Under the pieces are notes generated by a model. The model did not search any database and was not told where the DNA came from. It saw only the letters and a list, made by a program, of their open reading frames with translations. 64,000 bases of DNA from UBA4416 sp036676295 (lineage in GTDB: Bacteria; Bacteroidota; Bacteroidia; B-17B0; Aurantibacillaceae). Made by a program: the position numbers and the translations under genes. The stretch lies in assembly GCA_036676295.1 (NCBI GenBank), contig JAKFDE010000007.1, positions 8,732-72,731 of the forward strand, read 5' to 3'. Shown here piece after piece: positions 23,450 to 31,739 of the stretch (its first letter is position 1; each line of letters opens with the position of its first letter).

Positions 23450-25366
23450 ATGACATTTCAAGAATTAGGCTTGGAGCCGATGCTCCTAAAAGCCGTGACC
23501 GAGATGGGCTTCGAAAATCCTACGCCTATCCAAGAACAAACTATTCCTCAATTGAAGGACAAATCTACCGACATGGTAGCCCTTGCACAAACAGGAACAG
23601 GAAAAACTGCAGCATTTGGCCTGCCTTTATTAATGAAGTTAGACTTAACTTCTCGTTTTACACAGTCTTTAATTTTAGCACCAACTCGTGAGTTATGTGT
23701 TCAAATTAGCAAAGACTTAATGAACTATTCAAAATACCTTAACGGGTTAAAAATTACTGCCGTTTATGGTGGTGCGCCTATCATGGGTCAAATTCGCGAT
23801 ATCAAAGCGGGTTCTCAAGTGATCGTTGCAACTCCGGGTCGTTTAATTGATTTGATCGAGCGTAAAGCAATTGACTTATCTCATGTAGATGTAGTTGTAT
23901 TGGATGAAGCTGATGAAATGTTAAACATGGGCTTTAAAGATGATTTAGATCAAATTTTAGGAAATACACCTCCAACAAAAAATACATGGTTATTCTCTGC
24001 TACAATGCCTCGCGAAGTTGAGCGTATTGCAAGCAAATACATGGAAACTCCTTTAGAGATCTCTGTAGGTAAGAAAAATCAAGGTGCTGAAAACATTCAA
24101 CATATTTATTACACAGTACAACAACGTGATCGTTATGCGGCATTAAAACGTATTGCTGATTTTTATCCGGACATTTTTGGTATCGTATTCTGTCGTACAA
24201 AAGCAGAAACACAAGATGTTGCTGATCAATTAATAAAAGATGGTTACAATGCAGATGCTTTACACGGTGACTTATCTCAAGCACAACGTGATCTAGTAAT
24301 GAAACGTTTCCGTAGCCGTACCTTACAAATGTTAGTAGCTACTGACGTTGCCGCTCGTGGTATTGATGTTAATAATGTAACTCACGTTATTAATTATAAC
24401 TTACCTGAAGAAGCAGAAAACTATACTCACCGTTCAGGTCGTACTGGTCGTGCAGGTAAAACAGGTATTGCAATTGCTATTGTTACTCCTCGTGAAGCTG
24501 GTAAGATCAGAGATATCGAACGTATCATTCAAAATACATTTACAAAAGCTGATGTGCCGGATGGTGTAGCAGTTTGCGAAAAACAATTATTTCACTTAGT
24601 GAATAAATTACATAGTGTAGAAGTAAAAGATGATGATCTCGAAAAATATCTTCCAAAAATTTATGACGAATTAAAAGATCTTTCTAAAGAAGAATTGATT
24701 AAGCGTTTTATTTCTGAAGAATTTAACCGTTTCTATAGTTATTACCAAAACTCTCAAGACCTTAATACAGGTGGCGAAGGACAGAATAATGGTAAAACCA
24801 CTCGTTTCTTTATTAATATGGGAATGTTAGATGGCTTTAACCGTAATTCAATTAAAGATTTCTTAGCTGAAATTTCTAGTGTTCATCCACGTATGTTATT
24901 TAACATTGATGTTAAAAATTCTTTCTCTTTCTTTGAGACTGAGAATAAATTCTTGGATCAGTTCTTAGCGTTAAACAAGGCTGGTATCGAATTTAACGGA
25001 AGAGGAATTTCTTTTGAAGTATCTAAAGCTAAACCTTCAGGTGGTTACGGAGAAAAACGTTCTTACGGTGGTGGATCTCGTGAAGATGGTCAACGTAAAT
25101 CTTATGGTGGTGGAGAACGCAAATCTTATGGTGGCGGAGAACGCAGATCATACGGTGGTGGCGGAGAACGCAAATCGTCTTTTGGCGGTGGCGGAGAACG
25201 CTCTGGCGAACGTAAATCTTATGGTGGTGGCGAACGTTCAGGCGAACGCAAATCATACGGTGGCGGAGAGAAACGCTCTTACGGCGGAAACTCAGGTGGT
25301 GGTGAAAGATCATCGTTTGGTGGAAACAGTGAAGGTGGAGAACGCAGAAAACGTTTCACTAAATAA
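23450..25366 (+). CDS. DEAD-box RNA helicase (DeaD/CsdA-like) with Gly-rich tail
   Basis: A 638-residue ATP-dependent RNA helicase for ribosome assembly and RNA unwinding, often needed in the cold. The motifs in order are the Q motif (FENPTPIQEQTIP), I (AQTGTGKT, 46-53), Ia (APTREL), II (DEAD), III (SAT), IV-V (VATDVAARGID) and VI (HRSGRTGR). A DbpA-type RNA-binding domain follows at about 440-530 (FFINMGMLDGFNRNSIKDFL). Residues 530-638 are low-complexity Gly/Arg/Ser/Tyr repeats (SYGGGERKSYGGG), an RGG-like RNA-binding tail. It has its own promoter, structured leader and terminator. Confidence 0.92.
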   Translation: MTFQELGLEPMLLKAVTEMGFENPTPIQEQTIPQLKDKSTDMVALAQTGTGKTAAFGLPLLMKLDLTSRFTQSLILAPTRELCVQISKDLMNYSKYLNGLKITAVYGGAPIMGQIRDIKAGSQVIVATPGRLIDLIERKAIDLSHVDVVVLDEADEMLNMGFKDDLDQILGNTPPTKNTWLFSATMPREVERIASKYMETPLEISVGKKNQGAENIQHIYYTVQQRDRYAALKRIADFYPDIFGIVFCRTKAETQDVADQLIKDGYNADALHGDLSQAQRDLVMKRFRSRTLQMLVATDVAARGIDVNNVTHVINYNLPEEAENYTHRSGRTGRAGKTGIAIAIVTPREAGKIRDIERIIQNTFTKADVPDGVAVCEKQLFHLVNKLHSVEVKDDDLEKYLPKIYDELKDLSKEELIKRFISEEFNRFYSYYQNSQDLNTGGEGQNNGKTTRFFINMGMLDGFNRNSIKDFLAEISSVHPRMLFNIDVKNSFSFFETENKFLDQFLALNKAGIEFNGRGISFEVSKAKPSGGYGEKRSYGGGSREDGQRKSYGGGERKSYGGGERRSYGGGGERKSSFGGGGERSGERKSYGGGERSGERKSYGGGEKRSYGGNSGGGERSSFGGNSEGGERRKRFTK

Positions 25367-25390
25367 AACATAGTTTAACTATTATATATA

Positions 25391-25424
25391 AAGCCTCATT
25401 AACTAAGTTAATGAGGCTTTTTTT
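25391..25424 (+). terminator. Intrinsic terminator of the helicase gene
   Basis: The perfect 12-bp stem AAGCCTCATTAA / TTAATGAGGCTT has loop CTAAG and is followed by T-rich sequence. Confidence 0.92.
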
Positions 25425-25461
25425 ATGGTAATTGTTTAACAGTTATTTCATGTTTTTCTTC

Positions 25462-25590
25462 GTTCTTTTTCTTGATAAAAAGAACCAAAAATCAAGACTT
25501 CATAAAATTCCGCTAAAAACAAACATCGCTCAATCTGCTAATTTGAATCGCTTCGCGAACAGCCCAAATTAGCCACGCACTTGCCTGCCT
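25462..25590 (-). repeat. Dispersed intergenic element, copy 3 (partial, inverted)
   Basis: The hairpin GTTCTTTTT (25462-25470) / AAAAAGAAC (25477-25485) plus CCAAAAATCAAG is the complement of the right end of copy 1. Further in, GCTTCGCGAACAGCCCAAAT matches copy 1's interior on the other strand. The far end is missing or unrecognisable. The rest of the spacer to the rpmB promoter (25591-25753) shows nothing I can name. Confidence 0.65.
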
Positions 25591-25753
25591 TTTTGAGCAA
25601 TATTTATTTTTTACGCGAAATTTTATAAGGCCGAAAATTAGGTCGAAATCAAAAAAAATATTCCTAAAAAACTTTTAGTAAAGCTAATTATTGCAGATTT
25701 TATGCTATTTTTACCCTTTCTATTTTAAAATCAACAAAAAAACCAATATTATT

Positions 25754-25784
25754 TTTGTAGGTATAAAAAAAGATACTATATTTG
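25754..25784 (+). promoter_or_regulatory. Promoter of the rpmB-rpmG operon
   Basis: TTTG (25754-25757), 19 bp, TATATTTG (25777-25784): an exact consensus, about 40 bp before rpmB. Confidence 0.85.
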
Positions 25785-25824
25785 CGTCCCTTTTGGGGGA
25801 AAACACATTTAAGAGAATTATATC

Positions 25825-26061
25825 ATGTCACGTATTTGTCAATTAACAGGAAAAAAAGCGATGAAAGGAAACAATGTTTCTTTCTCTAATACTAAGACTC
25901 GTCGCCAGTTTAAAGTAAACTTAAAAACTAAAAAGTTTTTTATCCCTGAAACAGGAGAGTGGGTTACACTTCGTGTATCTACATCAGCAATAAAAAATAT
26001 TAATAAAAAAGGAATTTTTGCTTGTTTAAAAGACGCTGTTGAAAGCGGAGTTTTAGCTTAA
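25825..26061 (+). CDS. rpmB: 50S ribosomal protein L28
   Basis: A 78-residue L28 with the usual start SRICQLTGKKAMKGNNVSFS and the segments TRRQFKVNLKTKKFFIPE and LRVSTSAIKNINKKG. It is part of the large subunit near the exit-tunnel side. First gene of the L28-L33-DUF4295 operon conserved in Bacteroidota; L33 begins 20 bp downstream. Confidence 0.97.
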   Translation: MSRICQLTGKKAMKGNNVSFSNTKTRRQFKVNLKTKKFFIPETGEWVTLRVSTSAIKNINKKGIFACLKDAVESGVLA

Positions 26062-26081
26062 TTTCATAAATCAAACAGAAA

Positions 26082-26264
26082 ATGGCAAAAAAAGGTAATA
26101 GAATTCAAGTAATTTTAGAGTGCACAGAGCACAAGGACAGCGGTAAAGGTGGAACTTCTCGTTACATCACTACTAAAAACAAAAAAAATACTCCTGATCG
26201 TATTGAGTTAAAAAAATATAACCCAATATTGAAAAAGATGACAACTCATAAAGAAATTAAATAA
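26082..26264 (+). CDS. rpmG: 50S ribosomal protein L33
   Basis: A 60-residue L33 (MAKKGNRIQVILECTEHK, SRYITTKNKKNTPDRIELKK). The zinc-binding CxxC pairs of some L33 variants are absent: only one cysteine (ECTEH) is present, so this is the zinc-free (C-) type. Second gene of the operon, 20 bp before the DUF4295 gene. Confidence 0.96.
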   Translation: MAKKGNRIQVILECTEHKDSGKGGTSRYITTKNKKNTPDRIELKKYNPILKKMTTHKEIK

Positions 26265-26284
26265 TCCCATTAATATAATACACA

Positions 26285-26437
26285 ATGGCAAAGAAGGTAG
26301 TTGCGACGTTAAAGTCTGGTAAAGGAAATAGCTTTACAAAAGTTATTAAAGTGATTAAGTCACCAAAAACTGGTGCTTATGCATTCAGAGAGGAAATCGT
26401 TCATAACGATTTAGTAACAGATTACTTAAAAAAATAA
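26285..26437 (+). CDS. DUF4295 small protein
   Basis: A 50-residue basic protein starting MAKKVVATLKSGKGNSFTKV and ending LVTDYLKK. It contains the family phrase KSPKTGAYAFREEIV. DUF4295 genes sit directly after rpmG in many Bacteroidota genomes, and the product is probably ribosome-associated. The reading frame is short but convincing: 20 bp from the rpmG stop, ATG preceded by A-rich sequence, terminator 20 bp after the stop. Confidence 0.9.
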   Translation: MAKKVVATLKSGKGNSFTKVIKVIKSPKTGAYAFREEIVHNDLVTDYLKK

Positions 26438-26456
26438 TATTTTTTTATAATATACT

Positions 26457-26489
26457 TAAAAGCTTTTCTGGAAACAGAGAAGCTTTTTT
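26457..26489 (+). terminator. Intrinsic terminator of the rpmB-rpmG-DUF4295 operon
   Basis: The stem AAGCTTTTCTG / CAGAGAAGCTT (one G-T pair) has loop GAAA and is followed by a T-run. Confidence 0.85.
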
Positions 26490-26693
26490 AGTTTATAGAA
26501 TTCCACCACCGAGACACAAAGAACACAGAGGAAAATAACAAACCCAGTATATCAGCACCTTGAGCACCTGTCAGTTCGAGCGAAGTCGAGAACAGATGAA
26601 CTATATAAAATAAAGCGATTATTACATGATGATTAATACGCTTTTACTTATAACTTTACATTTCATAAAATACAGCATAATACATTAATAAAA

Positions 26694-27653
26694 ATGGGAT
26701 TTTTCAGTAAACTATTTGGCAAAGAAGAAAAAGAAAGTTTAAACGAAGGTTTATCAAAAACAAAAGAAAGTTTTTTTGGTAAACTAGCTAAAGCTGTTGC
26801 CGGAAAAAGCACTGTAGACGCCGAAGTATTAGATAACCTGGAAGAAGTATTGATTACGGGAGATGTGGGCGTAAACACCACTTTAAAGATCATTAAGCGC
26901 ATAGAAGAACGTGTAGCTAAAAACAAATATGTGGGCACCGGCGAATTGAACGAAGTTTTAAAAGAAGAAGTTGCTGCCCTACTCACCGAAAATAACTCCA
27001 CCGACGCTACCAGCTTTGAAATACCGGCCGATAAACGCCCTTATGTGATTATGGTAGTTGGCGTAAATGGTGTTGGCAAAACAACCACCATTGGTAAACT
27101 CTCTCATCAATTTAAAAAAGCAGGTTACAGCGTGATGCTTGGTGCTGCTGATACATTTAGAGCAGCGGCTGTAGATCAACTAACCATTTGGAGCCAACGT
27201 GTGGGTGTAGAAATTGTATCGCAAGGGATGAATGCCGACCCTGCCAGTGTTGCTTTTGATACCTTAAGCAGCGCCAAAGCCAAAGGAACTGATGTCGTAA
27301 TTATTGATACCGCAGGACGTTTACATAATAAAGTGAACTTGATGAACGAGTTGACGAAAATTAAAAACGTAATGAAAAAAGTATTGCCTGATGCGCCACA
27401 CGATGTACTATTAGTATTGGATGCAAGCACCGGACAAAACGCCATTGAACAATGCCGACAGTTTACCGCAGCAACAGATGTTACATCTTTAGCCTTAACC
27501 AAATTAGATGGCACTGCTAAAGGCGGTGTGGTAATTGGTATTTCTGATGAATTTAAAATTCCTGTAAAATATATTGGTGTAGGCGAAAAAATGGAAGACC
27601 TGCAAGTGTTTAACCGCACTGAGTTTGTAGATAGTTTGTTTAGTCAGAATTAG
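26694..27653 (+). CDS. ftsY: Signal recognition particle receptor FtsY
   Basis: A 319-residue SRP GTPase that docks ribosome-SRP complexes at the inner membrane. After a short N-terminal region and the N domain come the NG-domain motifs: G1 VNGVGKTTTIGKL, DTFRAAAVDQL, G3 IDTAGRLHN, G4 TKLDGTAKGG and the closing GVGEKMEDLQVFN. The acidic A domain is minimal, as is usual in this phylum. A HEPN-type gene begins 2 bp after the stop codon. Confidence 0.95.
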   Translation: MGFFSKLFGKEEKESLNEGLSKTKESFFGKLAKAVAGKSTVDAEVLDNLEEVLITGDVGVNTTLKIIKRIEERVAKNKYVGTGELNEVLKEEVAALLTENNSTDATSFEIPADKRPYVIMVVGVNGVGKTTTIGKLSHQFKKAGYSVMLGAADTFRAAAVDQLTIWSQRVGVEIVSQGMNADPASVAFDTLSSAKAKGTDVVIIDTAGRLHNKVNLMNELTKIKNVMKKVLPDAPHDVLLVLDASTGQNAIEQCRQFTAATDVTSLALTKLDGTAKGGVVIGISDEFKIPVKYIGVGEKMEDLQVFNRTEFVDSLFSQN

Positions 27654-27655
27654 GA

Positions 27656-29038
27656 ATGAGCGGAGAAAACAAGTATTGTTTCGAAATATCTTTTCCTTCT
27701 ATTGATTTGAATACCTTCATGACTGGTACATCAGATGCAAATTCTACTTTTCATGCTCATTTATTTTCCAGAGAAAATGAGATTGAAATAAAAATATTCT
27801 ACGATCCCAAAACGTACTTTGGCGACAAACTAAGCAGCTGGATATTTCAAATTAATTCTAAAAACTTTGGAGCCTTTACTAAGGTTGAAGGAGAAACCCA
27901 AAATGAAAAGTTACAAAAAATCGATCTATTAAATTCGAAAGTATTAAGTTTCACTTTAGGATCAAATCAATACGAAGGAGAATTAAAATTCATAAGTGTC
28001 TTTATTGACTCTGTGAAATTTTACTGGAATCCTCATAATGAAAGAATTAATACTGCTGAGTTTTATTTAAATGAAGCTGGATTTGATATTGTAAAAAGGT
28101 ATTATTCTGTGTTATTTAAAACAGACAATCAATTTGATATTAGTAGAATGAATGAATTAAATGAATTCTACTCTATCGAACAAGCTGAATTTAGACCAGA
28201 ATTTCATTTCTTGCCAAAAGATAACAGAGATAGTAAAGAAGCAATAATTGTAAAAGAGCCTAAAATACAATTTAAATACAAAACTGATATACAAGAAACA
28301 GAAGCAATAAAATATGCGGAAATTGTTCGTTTATTATTTTCTTTTTACCATCATGTACATATAGATTATATAATGGCTAAAATCCATTTAAAAGAATATT
28401 CCATATATATTAAAAAGATTCCAATTAAAGAAAAAAACAAAGCAGAACATTATTTATGGGGACTTGGATACGATTTTGATTTCGACCATTTTATGAAATC
28501 TAACTGGCAACAATCAGCGCTACAAAATTTCAAAAAATTATCAAAATCAATCGAAATGTTCATTCAATCTCATTATGTTGATAGTAATTCTAGATTTCTT
28601 ATCCGGTACAATATAATTGAAGTATGTATGAGCGGAATAAAACATACTGATGAAAAATTTAAAACAATAATTTCTGATGTCGAAATAAAAAAGAAATACA
28701 ATGAAGCTTTAAATATATTATTACAAACAATAAATCCTACTGAGCATGAAGAGTTTATTAAAAAATGGGATCTTATTCCTAATAAATTATCATATAAACC
28801 GATGAAAAGCTCATTATTGACGTTCTTGGAAAAAGAAGGCTTTAATCCATTAGAATTTCCAATAACATTAGATGTGTTAAAAAAAATGAGGGACAGCATA
28901 ACGCATGGAAGTATTGAAAAGATAAATCCAAATGAATTAGAAAGAGCCAATATTATGCTCTATAGAATTTCAGGAATACTAATTTTAAATCTAATGGGGA
29001 TCAAAGATTGGAGTTTTAATAAAGATATACCGAACTAA
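27656..29038 (+). CDS. ApeA-like HEPN protein (putative defence effector)
   Basis: A 460-residue soluble protein. The N-terminal ~200 residues resemble the ApeA N-terminal domain (FISVFIDSVKFYWNPHNE, NTAEFYLNEAGFDIVKRYY). The C-terminal region is helical and ends in a HEPN-like motif, MRDSITHG, with R412-x4-H417 as the presumed RNase residues. ApeA proteins are described as HEPN-type antiphage effectors; assignment here is by motif and general resemblance. It starts 2 bp after ftsY, so it is likely co-transcribed with a core gene, an unusual setting for a defence gene. The frame is richer in Ile, Asn and Lys codons than ftsY, consistent with acquisition. Confidence 0.6.
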   Translation: MSGENKYCFEISFPSIDLNTFMTGTSDANSTFHAHLFSRENEIEIKIFYDPKTYFGDKLSSWIFQINSKNFGAFTKVEGETQNEKLQKIDLLNSKVLSFTLGSNQYEGELKFISVFIDSVKFYWNPHNERINTAEFYLNEAGFDIVKRYYSVLFKTDNQFDISRMNELNEFYSIEQAEFRPEFHFLPKDNRDSKEAIIVKEPKIQFKYKTDIQETEAIKYAEIVRLLFSFYHHVHIDYIMAKIHLKEYSIYIKKIPIKEKNKAEHYLWGLGYDFDFDHFMKSNWQQSALQNFKKLSKSIEMFIQSHYVDSNSRFLIRYNIIEVCMSGIKHTDEKFKTIISDVEIKKKYNEALNILLQTINPTEHEEFIKKWDLIPNKLSYKPMKSSLLTFLEKEGFNPLEFPITLDVLKKMRDSITHGSIEKINPNELERANIMLYRISGILILNLMGIKDWSFNKDIPN

Positions 29039-29040
29039 AC

Positions 29041-29164
29041 CATGTTATCCCCAGTTGTCGCGGACTTGTAGTCCGTGACCTGTGGCAGAGCTGATGGTTA
29101 TAAAATATATTTATTAAACCAATTAGTAAAAAAATCACGGACTGAAAGTCCGCGATAACACATG
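29041..29164. repeat. Palindromic element with paired mini-hairpins
   Basis: Two 21-bp inverted arms (29058-29078 and 29135-29155) match at 19 positions. Each arm is itself a hairpin: CGGACT-TGT-AGTCCG (29061-29075) and CGGACT-GAA-AGTCCG (29138-29152). The flanks CATGTTAT and ATAACACATG are also inverted. About 56 bp of AT-rich DNA lies between. It looks like a REP/BIME-type interspersed element. Confidence 0.7.
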
Positions 29165-29247
29165 TACAACACCCAAATTATAACGAGCTTGTTCTCTGAA
29201 TATAAGTTTCTTAATTTCGAACAGAATTAAATTTTTGAAAATAATAA

Positions 29248-29823
29248 ATGCCTTACAAAAACCTAAAGCAACAAATTTTATCATTCGTATCTTTTTCTGA
29301 TAAAGAGTTAGATTTGATCGTTTCTAAATTCACATTAAATTCATACGAAGCCAAAGGTGTAATCTTATCAGAAAATAAAATATCTTCCAATATTCATTTT
29401 ATTGTTAATGGCTTAGTCAGAACATATTATATAAGAGATGGAAAAGAAATAACCACTTATTTAGCAAGTGATAATGGTTTTGTTTCCTCCTACTCTAGTT
29501 TTATAAATCAAACAAAATCTATTGAGACTATACAATGCATAGAAGCTACCCAAACATTGTCGATCAGTTATAACGATATGCAGGAACTGTATCGTCTTAT
29601 TCCTCAATGGGAAAAAATAGGAAGAATTTTAGCAGAACAAAACGTGCTTTGTTTAGCCGACAGATTATTGAAACTTCAGGCCATTCCTGCCAAAGAAAAA
29701 TACCTGGAATTTTTAAAAACAGCATCCGATAAAATTGTTCAACGTACCCCGCTCGTACACATTTCCTCATTTCTAGGTATTACTCCCGAATCGTTAAGCC
29801 GAATACGAAAAAACATTTCTTAA
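29248..29823 (+). CDS. Crp/Fnr-family transcriptional regulator
   Basis: A 191-residue regulator with an N-terminal cyclic-nucleotide-binding-type beta roll (about 20-125: FIVNGLVRTYYIRDGKEITTY) and a short C-terminal helix-turn-helix (LVHISSFLGITPESLSRIRK). This is the common Bacteroidota variant, usually without proof of cAMP binding. It lies 59 bp upstream of an MBL-fold hydrolase gene in the same direction, which may be its target. Confidence 0.88.
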   Translation: MPYKNLKQQILSFVSFSDKELDLIVSKFTLNSYEAKGVILSENKISSNIHFIVNGLVRTYYIRDGKEITTYLASDNGFVSSYSSFINQTKSIETIQCIEATQTLSISYNDMQELYRLIPQWEKIGRILAEQNVLCLADRLLKLQAIPAKEKYLEFLKTASDKIVQRTPLVHISSFLGITPESLSRIRKNIS

Positions 29824-29882
29824 CATTTATCAAGAAGGAACAGATCTTAGTTCATCATTTTTGCATCTTAAAACCAACAAAA

Positions 29883-30551
29883 ATGATCGAGATAACTAAA
29901 AACGTATTCCAAATTCCATTAATGCCTCGAAACAGTATTAACTGCTATGTGATTGACGATATCCTTATTGATGCAGGCATTAGAAGTTCAGCCAAAAAGA
30001 TCTTAAAAGCTATCAGAAATACAAAAATCAACGCACATATCTTAACTCATGCCCATGCCGATCATCAGGGAAGCAGTAGTGTTATTTGCGAAAAATTAAA
30101 CATCCCGCTTTGGACATCAGAAATAGAAAAAGCAAATGCTGAATCGGGGAAAGTCATTTATGAATATCCTGATGCTAATCATTTTATTGCACGATTTCAA
30201 CAAAAGTATTGGGCCGGTAAAGGTTATAAAGTTTCCAAAACATTAAAAGAAGGTGATTCTGTTGGGAGTTTTACGATAGTAGAAACACCGGGACATTCAA
30301 ACGGACACATTTCATTTTTTAGAGAAGAAGATAAAGTGTTGATTGCAGGAGATGCATTGGTTAATATGAATTTACTAACGACTCAGGTTGGCCTCAATTT
30401 GCCTCCAAACTTATTTACAACCGATAAAGAGCAAGCCATCAAATCGCTTCATAAAATTCATGAATTAAACCCTAAAATTATCTGTTTTGGGCACGGGCCT
30501 GTTTTATATAATAATGGACAGATAGAGAAACTCCTGAAAAAATTTGTTTAG
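29883..30551 (+). CDS. MBL-fold metallo-hydrolase
   Basis: A 222-residue metallo-beta-lactamase-fold enzyme with the metal motif THAHADHQG (H-x-H-x-D-H). The further ligands are in VETPGHSNGHISFF (His), LIAGDAL (Asp) and CFGHGPVL (His). The glyoxalase II-like layout suggests thioester, lactone or related hydrolysis; the substrate is unknown. Follows the Crp/Fnr gene and ends at a bidirectional-looking hairpin. Confidence 0.87.
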   Translation: MIEITKNVFQIPLMPRNSINCYVIDDILIDAGIRSSAKKILKAIRNTKINAHILTHAHADHQGSSSVICEKLNIPLWTSEIEKANAESGKVIYEYPDANHFIARFQQKYWAGKGYKVSKTLKEGDSVGSFTIVETPGHSNGHISFFREEDKVLIAGDALVNMNLLTTQVGLNLPPNLFTTDKEQAIKSLHKIHELNPKIICFGHGPVLYNNGQIEKLLKKFV

Positions 30552-30571
30552 AAAACCAAGTTGTATTTTAA

Positions 30572-30600
30572 AAGAGGAATTAGAAAAACCAATTCCTCTT
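30572..30600. terminator. Hairpin between convergent genes
   Basis: AAGAGGAATT and AATTCCTCTT form a perfect 10-bp stem between the MBL gene and the aroF-type gene. The T-runs are weak on both sides. Confidence 0.6.
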
Positions 30601-30633
30601 AAATTCAAACATTAACTTGTATAAAATAAATTG

Positions 30634-31719
30634 TTATACGACAATCGTATTTTGTATTCGGATACTTTCTATATGTATCGCTTCCAGGTAGGCTTTGATA
30701 AATTCTTCGCTCAAACCAACTTTATCTCCCTTTTGTAAAGCTCTTTTTAATATATCGTTGTAGCGTGAAGATTGAAGCACTGTGATTTTCCCCGTCTTCT
30801 TTATCTGACCAATTTCCTTTGCGACATTCATTCTATTGGATATCAAACTAATTAACTCCTCATCCAAATGATTGATCTGTTCGCGTAAGTGTTCCAATTG
30901 CTTTACAAAAATCTCTTCAGTGGAATTACTTTTTTTCTGAACCAGTTTTTCCAATAAATCATTCAACTGCAATGGCGTTATCTGTTGTTGTTTATCTGTT
31001 AATGCCACATCCGGATTCGTGTGTGATTCAATAATAAGCCCAGTGTAATCCAGATCAACACTTTTTTGGGATACTGACAACAAACCTGTTCTGTTACCAC
31101 AAATATGAGAGGGATCGCATAGTAAAGGCATACCCGGAAACAAACGTTTCATTTCAATTGGAATTTGCCACATGGGTACATTACGGTATTCTGTATTTCC
31201 ATAGGATGTAAATCCTCTGTGAATAAGCCCGATATCCTCAATACCAATTTTCTGCAAACGTTCAATAGCACCTATCCATAATTTAATATCAGGGTTTACA
31301 GGATTCTTAATTAACACCGTTGTTTTTGCACCCTTTAAAGCATCTGCTATTTGCTGAACAGAGAAAGGATTAACGGTTGAACGAGCGCCTATCCATAAAA
31401 TATCTACATCAAAACTCAATGCGTCTTCTACATGTTTGGCTGTAGCCACTTCAACCGCCGTTTTCAAGCCTGTTGCTTTTTTTGCTTCCAACAGCCAAGG
31501 TAAGCCTTTAACACCAACACCTTCGAAACCTCCCGGGTTTGTTCTGGGTTTCCAAATGCCGGCACGAAGTACATCTACTTTTTTTAGTTGCGCCAATTCC
31601 AATGCAGTAGTCATTAATTGTTCTTCACTTTCTGCACTGCAAGGGCCGGCTATTACCAAACCTTTTTTATTGATCAAACTATCCTGATCAGAATTTATTA
31701 TTGTATCATTTGTTTTCAT
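30634..31719 (-). CDS. aroF: DAHP synthase / chorismate mutase bifunctional enzyme
   Basis: A 361-residue enzyme joining the first step of the shikimate pathway (PEP + erythrose 4-phosphate to DAHP) to chorismate mutase. Residues 20-265 are a type I-beta (KDPS-like) DAHP synthase: VIAGPCSAESEEQL, VLRAGIWKPRTNPGGFEG, IGARSTVNPFSVQQIADAL, LLCDPSHICGN. Residues 270-361 are an AroQ-type mutase (LREQINHLDEELISLISNRM). It is third in the asnA-pheA-aroF operon, 20 bp after pheA. The mutase makes prephenate, the substrate of the neighbouring PheA. The whole operon lies behind two attenuators. The symbol is by analogy. Confidence 0.9.
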   Translation of the reverse strand: MKTNDTIINSDQDSLINKKGLVIAGPCSAESEEQLMTTALELAQLKKVDVLRAGIWKPRTNPGGFEGVGVKGLPWLLEAKKATGLKTAVEVATAKHVEDALSFDVDILWIGARSTVNPFSVQQIADALKGAKTTVLIKNPVNPDIKLWIGAIERLQKIGIEDIGLIHRGFTSYGNTEYRNVPMWQIPIEMKRLFPGMPLLCDPSHICGNRTGLLSVSQKSVDLDYTGLIIESHTNPDVALTDKQQQITPLQLNDLLEKLVQKKSNSTEEIFVKQLEHLREQINHLDEELISLISNRMNVAKEIGQIKKTGKITVLQSSRYNDILKRALQKGDKVGLSEEFIKAYLEAIHIESIRIQNTIVV

Positions 31720-31739
31720 GTCTTAAACTATTATTATAA

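Noticed and set aside
25085..25300. Regular short DNA repeats that could suggest a CRISPR-like or satellite array
   Set aside because: The repeats are in frame with, and explained by, the Gly/Ser/Arg/Tyr tail of the DEAD-box helicase; there are no unique spacers. Frames on the other strand are shadows.
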